64,000 nt of DNA from JAFGSI01 sp041287425 (GTDB taxonomy: Bacteria > Chloroflexota > Anaerolineae > Anaerolineales > Villigracilaceae). The notes under the pieces were generated by a model. That model was not told the DNA's origin and did no database searches. It worked only from the letters and a program-made list of their open reading frames with translations. The translations under genes were made by a program, and so were the position numbers. Of this stretch, positions 36,591-45,413 are shown in pieces. The number at the start of each line of letters is the position of its first letter. The first letter of the stretch is position 1. The stretch spans positions 96,976 to 160,975 of the forward strand of contig JBEULG010000007.1 of assembly GCA_041287425.1 (NCBI GenBank). The letters run 5' to 3'.

Positions 36591-37225
36591 TCATTCGCGA
36601 GCCTTAGTAAAATCGAACTATATGCGGGAAACTCCTCGCACAGCCAGGCGGTACTCGCCGTGCTCTCACGGCAGTCAAAATCCGCCGGACATGGGGACAA
36701 TCCGCAGGGAAGGCTTCTATGGATATCCCAGGAGAAGAACCCTCAGAGACTTCACGTTCGATCTCGTCGAAGACCAGACTGGAAGCACAATGGGTCGTAG
36801 GGTTCGTAGATGGAGAAGGGTGTTTCTATGTGGGCATCCATGCCCAGCCAGAGATGAAAAGCGGCTATCAGGTTTTGCCGGAGTTCACGGTCGTTCAGCA
36901 TGAACGGGATGTGCAACTCCTGTATGCCCTCAAAGCATTCTTTGGCTGCGGTGTGGTGCGCCGCAATCACGCCGAGCGCATGGCTTATCGCGTGCGCAGC
37001 GTGGAACATCTCAGAGAACGGATTCTCCCGTTCTTCGAGAAGCATCCTTTGAAATCCAAAAAACGTCTGGATTTCCTGAAATTCAGGAAAATTCTGCTCC
37101 TGATGGAGCGCAACGAACACTTGACCCCGGATGGCATCGAGAAAATCCGAGCCATCGCTTCTACGATGAATACAGGACGAGAAAGATAAAGTCCGGCTCC
37201 TCTGGAAACAGAGTGAGGTAAACCG
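36591..37225 (+). mobile_element. Group I intron in 23S rRNA (position L1931)
   Basis: A 635-nt insertion in an otherwise invariant rRNA site. The 5' exon CTAAGGT (36584-36590) pairs with internal guide GCCTTAG (36601-36607), leaving the required U-G wobble at the splice site (P1). TTCGC (36594-36598) pairs with GCGAA of the 3' exon (37227-37231) as P10. P4 is TGCGG (36623-36627) with CCGCA (36702-36706). The P7 strands are GAGACTT (36746-36752) and AAAGTCC (about 37187-37193). The last base is G (37225). The site matches the L1931 introns known from Thermotoga and Simkania. It should self-splice. Confidence 0.93.
36719..37189 (+). CDS. Single-motif LAGLIDADG homing endonuclease encoded in the intron
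   Basis: A 156-aa protein with the motif QWVVGFVDGEGCFYV (about 24-38), whose acidic Asp-Gly-Glu is catalytic. One motif implies a homodimer. Following signatures are EFTVVQHERDVQLLYALKAFFG, VVRRNHAERMAYRVRS and LKSKKRLDFLKFRKIL, all typical of rRNA-intron endonucleases. It would cut intron-less 23S alleles around GGTCCTAAGGTAGCGAA. AGGGAAGG, 6 nt before the ATG, is a possible ribosome site and lies beside the 3' strand of P4. The first codons run over the P7 5' strand and the stop TAA sits in the P7 3' strand, so coding and ribozyme core overlap at both ends. Reading frame intact. Confidence 0.93.
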   Translation: MDIPGEEPSETSRSISSKTRLEAQWVVGFVDGEGCFYVGIHAQPEMKSGYQVLPEFTVVQHERDVQLLYALKAFFGCGVVRRNHAERMAYRVRSVEHLRERILPFFEKHPLKSKKRLDFLKFRKILLLMERNEHLTPDGIEKIRAIASTMNTGRER

Positions 37226-37264
<39 letters not shown>

Positions 37265-37334
37265 CCGCGTAACAACTAGAACAGTGTCTCAACGAGGGAC
37301 TCGGTGAAATTGAAATGGCAGTGAAGATGCTGCC

Positions 37335-37374
<40 letters not shown>

Positions 37375-37521
37375 CAACTTGGCATTGCGTTTGGGTGTGA
37401 TTTGTGTAGCATAGGTGGGAGGCTATGAAGCTGGGGCGCCAGCCTCGGTGGAGCCGCCGTTGAAATACCACCCTGATTACACTTAGACCCTAACCCCGCG
37501 CCGTCATCCGGGCGGGGGACC

Positions 37522-37577
<56 letters not shown>

Positions 37578-37719
37578 CCAAAGGTTCCCTCAGGGTGAAT
37601 GGAAACCACCCATAGAGTGTAAAGGCATAAGGGAGCTTGACTGCAAGACCAACGCGTCGAGCAGAGTCGAAAGACGGGCTTAGTGATCCCACGGATCTGT
37701 GTGGAAGGGCCGTGGCTAC

Positions 37720-37750
<31 letters not shown>

Positions 37751-37786
37751 GGTGAAGTCCAAGAGTTCACATCGACGACTTCGCTC

Positions 37787-37821
<35 letters not shown>

Positions 37822-37827
37822 TGGACA

Positions 37828-37861
<34 letters not shown>

Positions 37862-37862
37862 C

Positions 37863-37928
<66 letters not shown>

Positions 37929-37976
37929 TTTGAAGGGAGCTGCTCCTAGTACGAGAGGACCGGAGTGGACAGACCT

Positions 37977-38017
<41 letters not shown>

Positions 38018-38260
38018 TACGTCTGGCAGAGATAACCGCTGAAAGCATCTAAGTGGGAAACTCGCCCTAAGATGAGATCCCTGTATCCTATATGGAGTAA
38101 GACCGCAGGTAGACCACCTGCTTGATAGGCGGCCGGTGGAAGCGCAGCAATGCGTTAAGCCAAGCCGTACTAATGGTCGAGGGCTGATCCGCGTGGTGCG
38201 GAGAACTTGATACTTTTCGGAAGAATCGGTCGTTATTCGGCAATCACATAGCGAATAAGT

Positions 38261-38380
38261 CTCTTGGTGATTGGAGCGACGAGGGTACACCCGGTCCCAT
38301 CTCGAACCCGGAAGTTAAGCTCGTCAGCGCCGATGGTACTTGGCGGGCGACCGCCTGGGAGAGTAGGTCATTGCCAAGAG
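38261..38380 (+). rRNA. rrf: 5S ribosomal RNA
   Basis: CTCTTGG/CCAAGAG closes the molecule. Internal CCCGGTCCCATCTCGAACCCGGAAGTTAAG and CGCCGATGGTACT match bacterial 5S. Located about 70 nt after 23S. Ends approximate to a few bases. Confidence 0.95.
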
Positions 38381-38397
38381 ACTTTTTCTTTTCTCTC
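38374..38397 (+). terminator. rrn operon terminator
   Basis: The closing 5S stem is followed immediately by CTTTTTCTTTTCTC. The next 140 nt hold GC-rich hairpins but no gene. Confidence 0.65.
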
Positions 38398-38530
38398 AGG
38401 CCAACCACCTGCGGCTCGACGTGGGTCAGGCCGCCCCCCCACAGGAGATCGGTGAAAGCCCACCGCCGCCCGGCGGTAGGCTGAGGCGCTCCTCAGACAG
38501 GCGGTCAAATCGCGGCGGGCTATCCGCCAA

Positions 38531-38556
38531 CGGCCATGCTATAATCGGCATGGCCG
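38531..38556 (+). promoter_or_regulatory. Extended -10 promoter inside a perfect inverted repeat (M42 peptidase)
   Basis: CGGCCATGC (38531-38539) and GCATGGCCG (38548-38556) are perfect complements flanking TATAAT (38540-38545), which also has the TGn extension. ATTTTCTTTTTT follows. It can be read as an operator straddling the -10 box or as a terminator-shaped hairpin. Confidence 0.6.
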
Positions 38557-38578
38557 ATTTTCTTTTTTCGGAGGAACC

Positions 38579-39631
38579 ATGACCAGCCTGCCCGAAGTCC
38601 CGACTGCTTATTTGCTCGACTTCCTGACGAAACTCATCAACACACCCAGCCCGACCGGCTTCGCCGAACCGGCGGTGGCCCTCTGCGAGCAGACTCTCCA
38701 AGTTTTTCCACCTCTGACCCTCGAGCGGACTCGCAAAGGCGCGCTGAAAGCCGTCTGGCGCGGAGCACGTCAGGACGGCCAGCGGGCGCTGACCGCCCAT
38801 GTGGATACCCTCGGGGCAATGGTCAAGGAAATCAAACCCAACGGGCGGCTGAAACTGGCCCGCCTCGGCGGCTACGCCTGGAACACCATCGAAGGCGAGG
38901 GCTGCACCGTCTTCACCCGCAGCGGACGGCAGGTGCGCGGCGCCGTCCTGCTGACCAAGGCCTCCACCCACATCTTCGGCCAGGAGGTCGGCGAGATGAA
39001 GCGCGACGAAGACAGCCTGGAGGTGCGCCTCGACGCCCGCACTACCCTGGAAGGGGAAACGCGCGACCTGGGCATCGAAGTCGGCGACTACGTAGCCTTC
39101 GACCCGCGCCTGGAAATCAACGCCGGCTTCGTCCGGGCGCGTCACCTGGATGACAAGGCTGGCGTGGCGGCCATCGTCGCGGCGGTCAAGGCGCTGAACG
39201 AGGCCGGCCTCCAGCCGGCGCATACCACCACCTTCCTCATCAGCAACTATGAGGAGGTGGGGCATGGCGCCGCCCACGGCCTTTCGGAGGAAGTGCAGGA
39301 ACTGGTAGTGGTGGACATGGCCGCCGTCGGCGAAGGCCAGAACTCGGACGAGTTCTCGGCCTCCTTGTGCCTCAAGGACAGCGGCGGGCCGTATCATCAC
39401 GGCCTGTCTACCCGCTTGCGCGCCCTGGCCGAGCGGCATAACATCCCCTACCGGCTCGACATTTATCCTTATTACACCTCCGATGGCGAGGCCTTCTGGC
39501 GCGCCGGCGGCGATGTGGCCGTGGCCCTCATCGGCCCTGGCGTGGATGCTTCTCACAACTACGAGCGTACCCACACCGAAGCCTTGGTGGCAACGACCCG
39601 ATGGGTGATGGCGTATTTGTTGGAAGAGTGA
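38579..39631 (+). CDS. M42 family (deblocking/glutamyl-type) aminopeptidase
   Basis: A 350-aa cytosolic two-metal peptidase that probably forms a tetrahedral dodecamer. Metal and catalytic motifs: LTAHVDTLGAM (His74, Asp76), ARHLDDKAGVAA, FLISNYEEVGHGA, VVVDMAAVG and the final His in NYERTHTEAL. The insertion domain with the beta-barrel is about 85-170. GGAGGAACC before the ATG is a strong ribosome site. Substrate specificity within M42 cannot be set from sequence. It is a stand-alone gene right after the rRNA operon. Confidence 0.92.
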   Translation: MTSLPEVPTAYLLDFLTKLINTPSPTGFAEPAVALCEQTLQVFPPLTLERTRKGALKAVWRGARQDGQRALTAHVDTLGAMVKEIKPNGRLKLARLGGYAWNTIEGEGCTVFTRSGRQVRGAVLLTKASTHIFGQEVGEMKRDEDSLEVRLDARTTLEGETRDLGIEVGDYVAFDPRLEINAGFVRARHLDDKAGVAAIVAAVKALNEAGLQPAHTTTFLISNYEEVGHGAAHGLSEEVQELVVVDMAAVGEGQNSDEFSASLCLKDSGGPYHHGLSTRLRALAERHNIPYRLDIYPYYTSDGEAFWRAGGDVAVALIGPGVDASHNYERTHTEALVATTRWVMAYLLEE

Positions 39632-39787
39632 GCCTGGTTCAGGGAGAAAGCGATGAAACCGTTTTTGCATCGAATATTCGCGAATTCCTCGAAAAAAATT
39701 CGGTAAATTCGTGTCATTCGACGCCAGTAATTCTTCATCCGGATAAAATCTAATTCTGATTGCCCGCCTCTTGAGCAAGGAAGCCAG
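39632..39787 (+). repeat. Intergenic stretch with degenerate ATTCGTG-type heptamer repeats
   Basis: Within 39675-39722, short units related to ATTCG (AATATTCG, GAATTC, AATTCGG, AAATTCGTG, TCATTCG) recur at about 7-10 nt spacing. Similar units occur at 47639-47690. No gene seen. AAGGAAG near 39777 is the ribosome site of the next gene. Confidence 0.5.
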
Positions 39788-40117
39788 ATGAACTTCTCCG
39801 ACTATCAAACCAAATCGCGTAAAACCGCCCAATACCCTCCCATCGGTCATCCGGTCATCTATCCGCTGTTGGGACTGGTCAACGAGGCCGGGGAGGTGGC
39901 CGGCAAAGTCAAGAAGATTTTCCGCGACCGCCAGGGAACGATGGATGAAGAGACGCGCCGGGCGCTGGCAGGCGAACTGGGCGATGTCTTGTGGTATCTG
40001 ACTCAGGTCTGCACCGAACTGGGCCTCTCTCTGGAGGAGGTGGCCGAACACAACCTCGCCAAGTTGTACGACCGCCTGGCGCGCGGCAAAATCGGCGGTG
40101 AGGGTGACAACCGCTAG
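39788..40117 (+). CDS. MazG-like nucleoside triphosphate pyrophosphohydrolase
   Basis: A 109-aa all-alpha NTP-PPase. The metal-binding signature ExxE...ExxD is seen in LVNEAGEVAGKVKK and AGELGDVLWYLTQVCTELG. AAGGAAG lies about 6 nt before the ATG. Family members hydrolyse (d)NTPs, often damaged ones, to monophosphates. This short form resembles phage/bacterial MazG-like proteins of about 100 aa rather than the two-domain E. coli MazG. Confidence 0.9.
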   Translation: MNFSDYQTKSRKTAQYPPIGHPVIYPLLGLVNEAGEVAGKVKKIFRDRQGTMDEETRRALAGELGDVLWYLTQVCTELGLSLEEVAEHNLAKLYDRLARGKIGGEGDNR

Positions 40118-40212
40118 GGGCGGCCGGCAGAGGACATGATTGCTGTTCCCACCGACAGGCAGCGCCTCACCGGAACTCTAATCTTCCTCATACAAAAAAG
40201 CGACTCGCTTTT

Positions 40213-40221
40213 TGGTAGAAT
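40213..40221 (+). promoter_or_regulatory. Extended -10 promoter of clpC
   Basis: TGGTAGAAT fits TGnTAnnAT. No -35 is at the expected distance. The leader is about 65 nt. Confidence 0.55.
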
Positions 40222-40254
40222 CAAACCAGACACTTCTTATCCGAATGGGTAGTC

Positions 40255-40280
40255 GTAGGACAAGATAGCCTTTGTCCTAC
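40255..40280 (+). promoter_or_regulatory. Perfect hairpin directly before the clpC ribosome site
   Basis: GTAGGACAA (40255-40263) pairs perfectly with TTGTCCTAC (40272-40280) across an 8-nt loop. AGGAGA (40281-40286) follows at once. It could be a DNA operator or an RNA hairpin that modulates ribosome access. It does not match the CtsR consensus. Confidence 0.65.
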
Positions 40281-40291
40281 AGGAGACGATT

Positions 40292-42763
40292 ATGGCAAGC
40301 ATGGAAAAATTTACACAACGGGCCAGGCGGGTGCTCTCGCTGGCGCAACTGGAAGCCGAACGCGCCCGCCAGGGATTGATTGGCACCGAACATTTGCTGC
40401 TCGGTCTGCTGGGCGAAGAAGGCGTGGCCGGACGGGTTTTGCGGGAACTGGGCCTCGAATTGGAACGCGTGCGCGAGATGATTCTGCGCCTGGGCGGCGA
40501 AGGCCGTTACGCCGGCGGGCGCATCGAACTGGCCCCCGAAACGCAACAGGCCCTCGAATTTGCCCTCCAGGAAGCCCGCACGATGGGCCATCACTACGTC
40601 GGCACGGAACACATTTTGCTCGGCCTGGCGCGCGCCGGCGGGCTCGGCGTCGAGGTCCTGCGGAAACTGGGCGTGACCGAGGACCAGATTCGCCGTCAGG
40701 TGCGGCGCGTCCTCCAGGAAAGCGCCAGCCCTACCCCGGCCAGCGTCTCCGAATCACCGCGCCAACCGGGCCGGCAGGAGGCCAAAACCCCTCTGGTGGA
40801 CCAACTTGCCACCGACCTGACCAGCCTGGCCGAGCAAGGCAAACTCGACCCGGTCATCGGCCGCCAGATGGAAATCGAACGCGTCATCCAGATTCTGGCC
40901 CGCCGCACCAAGAACAACCCCGCCCTGATCGGCGAACCGGGCGTCGGCAAGACGGCCATCGTCGAGGGCCTCGCCCAGCGCATCGTCGAGGGCGATGTCC
41001 CCGCTCCGCTGCTCAACAAGCGCGTCCTGAAATTGGACGTCGGCTCGCTGGTCGCCGGGACGATGTACCGCGGCCAGTTCGAAGAACGCCTCAAGCGGGT
41101 CATTGACGAGTTGAAATCCACCGCTTCCATCCTTTTCATTGACGAGTTCCACATGCTGGTCGGCGCCGGTTCGGCCGGCTCAGCGGTAGATGCCGCCAAC
41201 ATCCTCAAGCCGGCCCTCTCGCGCGGCGAGTTGCAATGCATCGGCGCCACTACGCTGGACGAGTATCGCAAGCACATCGAATCCGACGCCGCCCTCGAAC
41301 GCCGCTTCCAGCCCATCCTGGTGGAGGAACCGTCGGTCGAAGAGACCATCGAGATTCTCAAGGGCATCCGCAAGATGTACGAGGACCATCACCACCTGGT
41401 CATCTCGGACGAGGCCCTCGAAGCGGCTGCCCGCCTCTCGGCGCGTTACGTCTCCGACCGTTTCTTGCCCGACAAGGCCATTGACCTGATTGACGAATCG
41501 GCCTCGCGCGTGCGCATGTACAAGTCTGACGCTGCTCGCTCGGCCAAGGACCTGTACACGCAGTTGAAGCAGGCGCGCCAGAACCGCGTCCTGGCCCAGG
41601 AGGAAGGCAAGGCCGAAGATGTGCGTCTGTGGGAAACGCGGGAGGTCGAACTCAACGAGCAGTTGGCGCGCATGAAGTCGGGCTGGGACCGCGCCAGCAG
41701 CCCGGTCGTCACCGCCGACGACATCGCCGAGGTCATCGCCATGTGGACGGGTGTGCCGGTCATGCAAATCGCCCAGGAAGAAAGCCAGCGCCTGCTGCAA
41801 ATGGAGGCCGAATTGCAGAAATCCATCATCGGCCAGGAGGAGGCCATCCGCGCCATCTCGAAAGCCGTCCGCCGGGCGCGGGCCGGCCTCAAAGACCCGC
41901 GCCGCCCGATCGGCTCGTTCATCTTTTTGGGCCCGACCGGCGTCGGCAAGACGGAGTTGACCAAAGCCCTCGCCAAGTTCATGTTCGGTAGCGAGGAGGC
42001 GCTCATCCAACTGGATATGTCGGAGTTTATGGAGCGCCACACCGCCAGCCGTCTGGTCGGCGCGCCGCCCGGCTACATCGGCTACGAGGACGCCGGTCAA
42101 TTGACCGAGGCCCTGCGCCGCCGCCCCTACTCGATTATCGTCTTCGACGAGGTCGAGAAAGCCCACCCCGAAGTCCACAATATGCTCTTGCAAATTATGG
42201 AAGAGGGTCATCTCTCGGACGCCAAAGGCCGCCAGGTGGATTTCCGCAACGCCATCATCGTCATGACCACCAACGTCGGCGCCGAGGAAATTCGCCGCCA
42301 GACCACGCTGGGGTTCAAATTGCAGCGCGATGAAAAGAGCGAGGAAAAGGTCAGTTACGAGGAGATGCGCAAGAAACTGACCGAACAGTTGAAGCGCACC
42401 TTCCGCCCCGAATTCATCAACCGCGTCGACAGCGTCATCGTCTTCCGCTCGCTCAACCGCGACGACATCCGCCGCATCGTCAGCCTCGAACTGGCCAAGG
42501 TGACCGAGCGCCTGGTCGAGCATAATGTCAGCCTCTCGGCCACCGAAGCGGCCCTCGACCTGCTCGCCCAGCAGGGCTACGACCCCGAGATGGGCGCCCG
42601 GCCCCTGCGGCGCGTGATTCAGCAGAAGGTCGAGGACCCCCTCTCAGACGCCCTCCTGGCGGGTGAGTTCCACAGCGGCGACACCATCCTGGTGGACGTG
42701 GCCGAGGGCGAGGTGACGCTGAAACGGGCGGAGGCCGAAGCCACCCCTCAGGCGGTGGCCTGA
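40292..42763 (+). CDS. clpC: Clp protease ATPase subunit ClpC
   Basis: An 823-aa Hsp100 unfoldase that feeds substrates to ClpP. Clp-N double repeat (about 3-145; RARRVLSLAQLEAER, GTEHLLLGLL and GTEHILLGLA). NBD1 has Walker A GEPGVGKT (214-221) and Walker B ILFIDEFHMLVGAG. A middle coiled-coil region spans about 400-470. NBD2 has Walker A GPTGVGKTE (about 549-557), SEFMERHTASRLVGAPPGYIGYE and IIVFDEVEKAHPEVHN. The C-terminal small domain includes FRPEFINRVD and GARPLRRVIQQ. AGGAGA precedes the ATG. No mcsA/mcsB/ctsR cluster accompanies it, unlike in Bacillus. Confidence 0.96.
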   Translation: MASMEKFTQRARRVLSLAQLEAERARQGLIGTEHLLLGLLGEEGVAGRVLRELGLELERVREMILRLGGEGRYAGGRIELAPETQQALEFALQEARTMGHHYVGTEHILLGLARAGGLGVEVLRKLGVTEDQIRRQVRRVLQESASPTPASVSESPRQPGRQEAKTPLVDQLATDLTSLAEQGKLDPVIGRQMEIERVIQILARRTKNNPALIGEPGVGKTAIVEGLAQRIVEGDVPAPLLNKRVLKLDVGSLVAGTMYRGQFEERLKRVIDELKSTASILFIDEFHMLVGAGSAGSAVDAANILKPALSRGELQCIGATTLDEYRKHIESDAALERRFQPILVEEPSVEETIEILKGIRKMYEDHHHLVISDEALEAAARLSARYVSDRFLPDKAIDLIDESASRVRMYKSDAARSAKDLYTQLKQARQNRVLAQEEGKAEDVRLWETREVELNEQLARMKSGWDRASSPVVTADDIAEVIAMWTGVPVMQIAQEESQRLLQMEAELQKSIIGQEEAIRAISKAVRRARAGLKDPRRPIGSFIFLGPTGVGKTELTKALAKFMFGSEEALIQLDMSEFMERHTASRLVGAPPGYIGYEDAGQLTEALRRRPYSIIVFDEVEKAHPEVHNMLLQIMEEGHLSDAKGRQVDFRNAIIVMTTNVGAEEIRRQTTLGFKLQRDEKSEEKVSYEEMRKKLTEQLKRTFRPEFINRVDSVIVFRSLNRDDIRRIVSLELAKVTERLVEHNVSLSATEAALDLLAQQGYDPEMGARPLRRVIQQKVEDPLSDALLAGEFHSGDTILVDVAEGEVTLKRAEAEATPQAVA

Positions 42764-42828
42764 ACGAATTTGGCCACCGATTGGGTGGCGGGAGGCTGCC
42801 CTCCCTAAGCAATGGCTTGAGGATTCTT

Positions 42829-43371
42829 ATGGGTAACACTTTGCAAACAGCAACGCTGGCCGGGGGGTGTTTCTGGTGTCTCGAGGCGGTCTTCGACGAA
42901 CTGAAGGGCGTGGTATCGGTCGAATCGGGCTATTCGGGCGGGCATCTCCCCAACCCGACCTATCAACAGGTCTGCGACGGGACGACCGGCCACGCCGAGG
43001 CCGTCCAGGTGACGTTCGACCCGACGGTGCTGTCGTATCGCGACCTGTTGATCGTCTTCTTCACCATCCATGACCCGACCAGCCTCAACCGTCAGGGCTA
43101 TGACGTCGGCACGCAGTACCGCTCGGCCATCTTCTATCACGACCAGGAGCAAAAACGGGTGGCCGAGGAAGTGATGAACGAAATCGAGGCGGCCGGCATT
43201 TGGGGGGCGCCGCTGGTCACCGAACTGCAGCCGTTCGAGGCTTTCTACCCGGCCGAGGATTACCATCAGGAGTATTTCAAGAAGAATCCCTGGCAGCCTT
43301 ACTGCCGGGTGGTCGTGGCGCCCAAAGTGGCCAAATTCCGCCAGGCTTTTGCCGACCGGCTGAAAATGTAA
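42829..43371 (+). CDS. msrA: Peptide methionine sulfoxide reductase MsrA
   Basis: A 180-aa enzyme that reduces methionine-S-sulfoxide. The active-site motif is AGGCFWCLEAVFDEL (catalytic Cys14). SGYSGGHLPNPTYQQVCDGTTGHAEAVQVTFDP and GTQYRSAIFYHDQEQ are family signatures, and FYPAEDYHQEYFKKNP is the substrate pocket. TTGAGG precedes the ATG at 42829. A longer in-frame reading upstream lacks a ribosome site. It is 65 nt after clpC and may share its transcript as part of stress response. Confidence 0.96.
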   Translation: MGNTLQTATLAGGCFWCLEAVFDELKGVVSVESGYSGGHLPNPTYQQVCDGTTGHAEAVQVTFDPTVLSYRDLLIVFFTIHDPTSLNRQGYDVGTQYRSAIFYHDQEQKRVAEEVMNEIEAAGIWGAPLVTELQPFEAFYPAEDYHQEYFKKNPWQPYCRVVVAPKVAKFRQAFADRLKM

Positions 43372-43381
43372 AGTGGCAAAG

Positions 43382-43420
43382 GTGAAGGACCCGCTCCCGG
43401 CGAGGAAACGGGTCCTTCAC
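43382..43420. terminator. Hairpin terminator between converging genes
   Basis: GTGAAGGACCCG (43382-43393) pairs with CGGGTCCTTCAC (43409-43420), a perfect 12-bp stem between msrA and the converging glycosyltransferase gene. No long T-run. Confidence 0.7.
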
Positions 43421-43424
43421 TGCC

Positions 43425-45413
43425 CTATGGCGAGGGGAGGACGTATAGCGTATAGTCGCTCCATCGGCGTGCTGCCGGCAGGGAGGCCAGGAGGGCCTCC
43501 AGCGTTTCCCAATCGTTCTCGGTCAACTCGCCCTCGTGATGGCGGCGGACGAAATCCGCCCCGCTTTGGAAGACCAGCAGGTGGGTGTAGCCTTGCTCCT
43601 GCCAGGCAGCCAGGATACGCTCCGGGGTCTGGTACAGGCGCATGTCGGTGTACCAGCGGTCAATGACCTCGTCCGGGTCACAGATGGGCAGGCAGTACAG
43701 GCTGCGGGTTTCCCAGGCCATGAGTACGCGCGAACCGGGCGGCAAATCCTGCAAGGCCTGCATGGCCTCGGCGTAACCGCCCAGATTGTCGGCCAGGTAT
43801 TGTGGCCGGGATTGCAGACCGAGCAGAGCCTCCCAGGCATGGCGATGATAAGCATCCTGACAGGTCGTGTAGGTTGAAAAGCCCAGAGCCAGAGCGACGA
43901 CGAAGGAGGCGATTCTCCCGAAGCGGATGGCGTGGGTCTTGACCTGCCCGATGGCATCGAACCCGGCCCCTGCCAGAACGGCCCAGGCGGGAAAGAAGGC
44001 GAAATACAGGCGGGTCTGGATGAGCAGGCTGGCGAAGCGGCTGGCGATAATCCAAATGAGGAATCCGGAGAGAGTCACCAGAGCAGACAAGCGGAGGGTT
44101 TCCCGCCCGGCGGGGGGACGCGTCTGCCAGTTCAGGGCTGCCAGAGGGCTCAAGCCGAGCAGCAGCGGCCCGATGGAGGCGCTGTAACCGCTTTTCCCCT
44201 CGATGCCCAGGATAGTTGCCAGGCCGGGGAGGAGGAAGATTTCGCTCCAGGGACGGGGGGCCAGGCTTTTTTGGTAGAAGGCCAGGCGGATGGCGTTCAT
44301 GTCGGCGGCGGGAAAGAGGAGCGGGTAGAACGGATTGCCGGTCGCCAGGTAATTTTTCATGAACCAGGGCAGACTGGAGAGAGCGGCAGAGACGCCGAAG
44401 AGAAGGACGGCCTGGAGGCTCTTTCGCCCTCCCAGTGTTCGGGTTTCGGTCAGGATGACGATCAGGCCGCAGATGAGCAGGATGCCGGCGGTGTATTTCG
44501 TCGCCAGGGTCATGCCGGCCAAGACGCCGGCCAGCAGGAGGTCGAGGCGGTTCTGGTTCGTCAGCCACCGAGTCAGGGCTATCAGCGTGGACATGCCGAA
44601 GAACATCACTGCCCAGTCCACATATCCCCACGAGAGCGACAGGGCGAAGGTCTCGCCGGCCAGGAGCGAGGCGACCGCCGCCCAGGCGGCGCGCCGGCCG
44701 AGGCGTTCGAGGCTGTACGCGAAGACGGCCGTCAGGGCCAGGAGTCCGAGTGTCCAGCCGAGCAGGGCGGCGGCGGGTTCGCCTCCCAGCAGCATGGCCA
44801 GGGTGTAAAGCATTTCTGTCTGCTCGGGCATGCCCCAGAACATATTCTCCGGCAGGTAGATCAGGCGTCCGGCTTGCAGATAGGCGCGCGGGATGGCGAG
44901 GTGGTACGTCAGGGCGTCGAACTGGACGGGCGGGGCGGCGGCGACGATCCAGGTGCTGACCAGGATGAGGATGGCTGCCAGGGCGACCCCTTTTTCGAAG
45001 AGGCCGCTCTCCTTCCAGCCGAGGGCGAGCATCTTCCAGGCGCGCCACCAGGCCAGGGCCTGGCGCCGCAGCAAGAAGAGGCCCGCCAGCAGCAGCGCCC
45101 CGAACAGGGCGAGCGAAAAGCCGATGACCGCCCCTATCGCCAGCGTCAGGATGCTCATCAGGCCCAGGCCGAGGGCGGCCTGGAGCATCGCCTGCGAAAG
45201 CGGCTGTTGAGTTTGTCCGCGCAGGAGGGCAAAACCCAATCCGCCGGCGAGGGAGAGAATGGCGGCGGCGACGACCGCCCGCCAGACGGTCAACGCCAGA
45301 GCGGCAAACTCGGCCGCCGAGAAGGGCTTGTGCGACCAGGCGTAACCGGCCAGGGCAAGGGCGAGCCAGAAAGTGCTGAGCAGACCGAAGAGCAGGGCTT
45401 TGTTTGGTTTCAT
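43425..45413 (-). CDS. Polytopic membrane glycosyltransferase (GT-C fold, ArnT/PMT-like)
   Basis: A 662-aa protein starting MKPNKALLFGLLSTFWLAL at an ATG overlapping the upstream stop (ATGA). About 11-13 membrane helices. AAPPVQFDALTYHLAIPRAYL contains the first-loop Asp typical of GT-C lipid-sugar transferases. The C-terminal soluble part (about 560-662) includes LPPGSRVLMAWETRSLYCLPI. Polyprenyl-phosphate sugars are the usual donors; the acceptor (protein, lipid or wall polymer) is unknown. It is the last gene of a three-gene operon with a second glycosyltransferase and a methyltransferase. Confidence 0.82.
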   Translation of the reverse strand: MKPNKALLFGLLSTFWLALALAGYAWSHKPFSAAEFAALALTVWRAVVAAAILSLAGGLGFALLRGQTQQPLSQAMLQAALGLGLMSILTLAIGAVIGFSLALFGALLLAGLFLLRRQALAWWRAWKMLALGWKESGLFEKGVALAAILILVSTWIVAAAPPVQFDALTYHLAIPRAYLQAGRLIYLPENMFWGMPEQTEMLYTLAMLLGGEPAAALLGWTLGLLALTAVFAYSLERLGRRAAWAAVASLLAGETFALSLSWGYVDWAVMFFGMSTLIALTRWLTNQNRLDLLLAGVLAGMTLATKYTAGILLICGLIVILTETRTLGGRKSLQAVLLFGVSAALSSLPWFMKNYLATGNPFYPLLFPAADMNAIRLAFYQKSLAPRPWSEIFLLPGLATILGIEGKSGYSASIGPLLLGLSPLAALNWQTRPPAGRETLRLSALVTLSGFLIWIIASRFASLLIQTRLYFAFFPAWAVLAGAGFDAIGQVKTHAIRFGRIASFVVALALGFSTYTTCQDAYHRHAWEALLGLQSRPQYLADNLGGYAEAMQALQDLPPGSRVLMAWETRSLYCLPICDPDEVIDRWYTDMRLYQTPERILAAWQEQGYTHLLVFQSGADFVRRHHEGELTENDWETLEALLASLPAARRWSDYTLYVLPSP

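Noticed and set aside
40255..40280. CtsR or CIRCE operator before clpC
   Set aside because: GTAGGACAA/TTGTCCTAC matches neither TTAGCACTC nor the GGTCAAA direct-repeat consensus.
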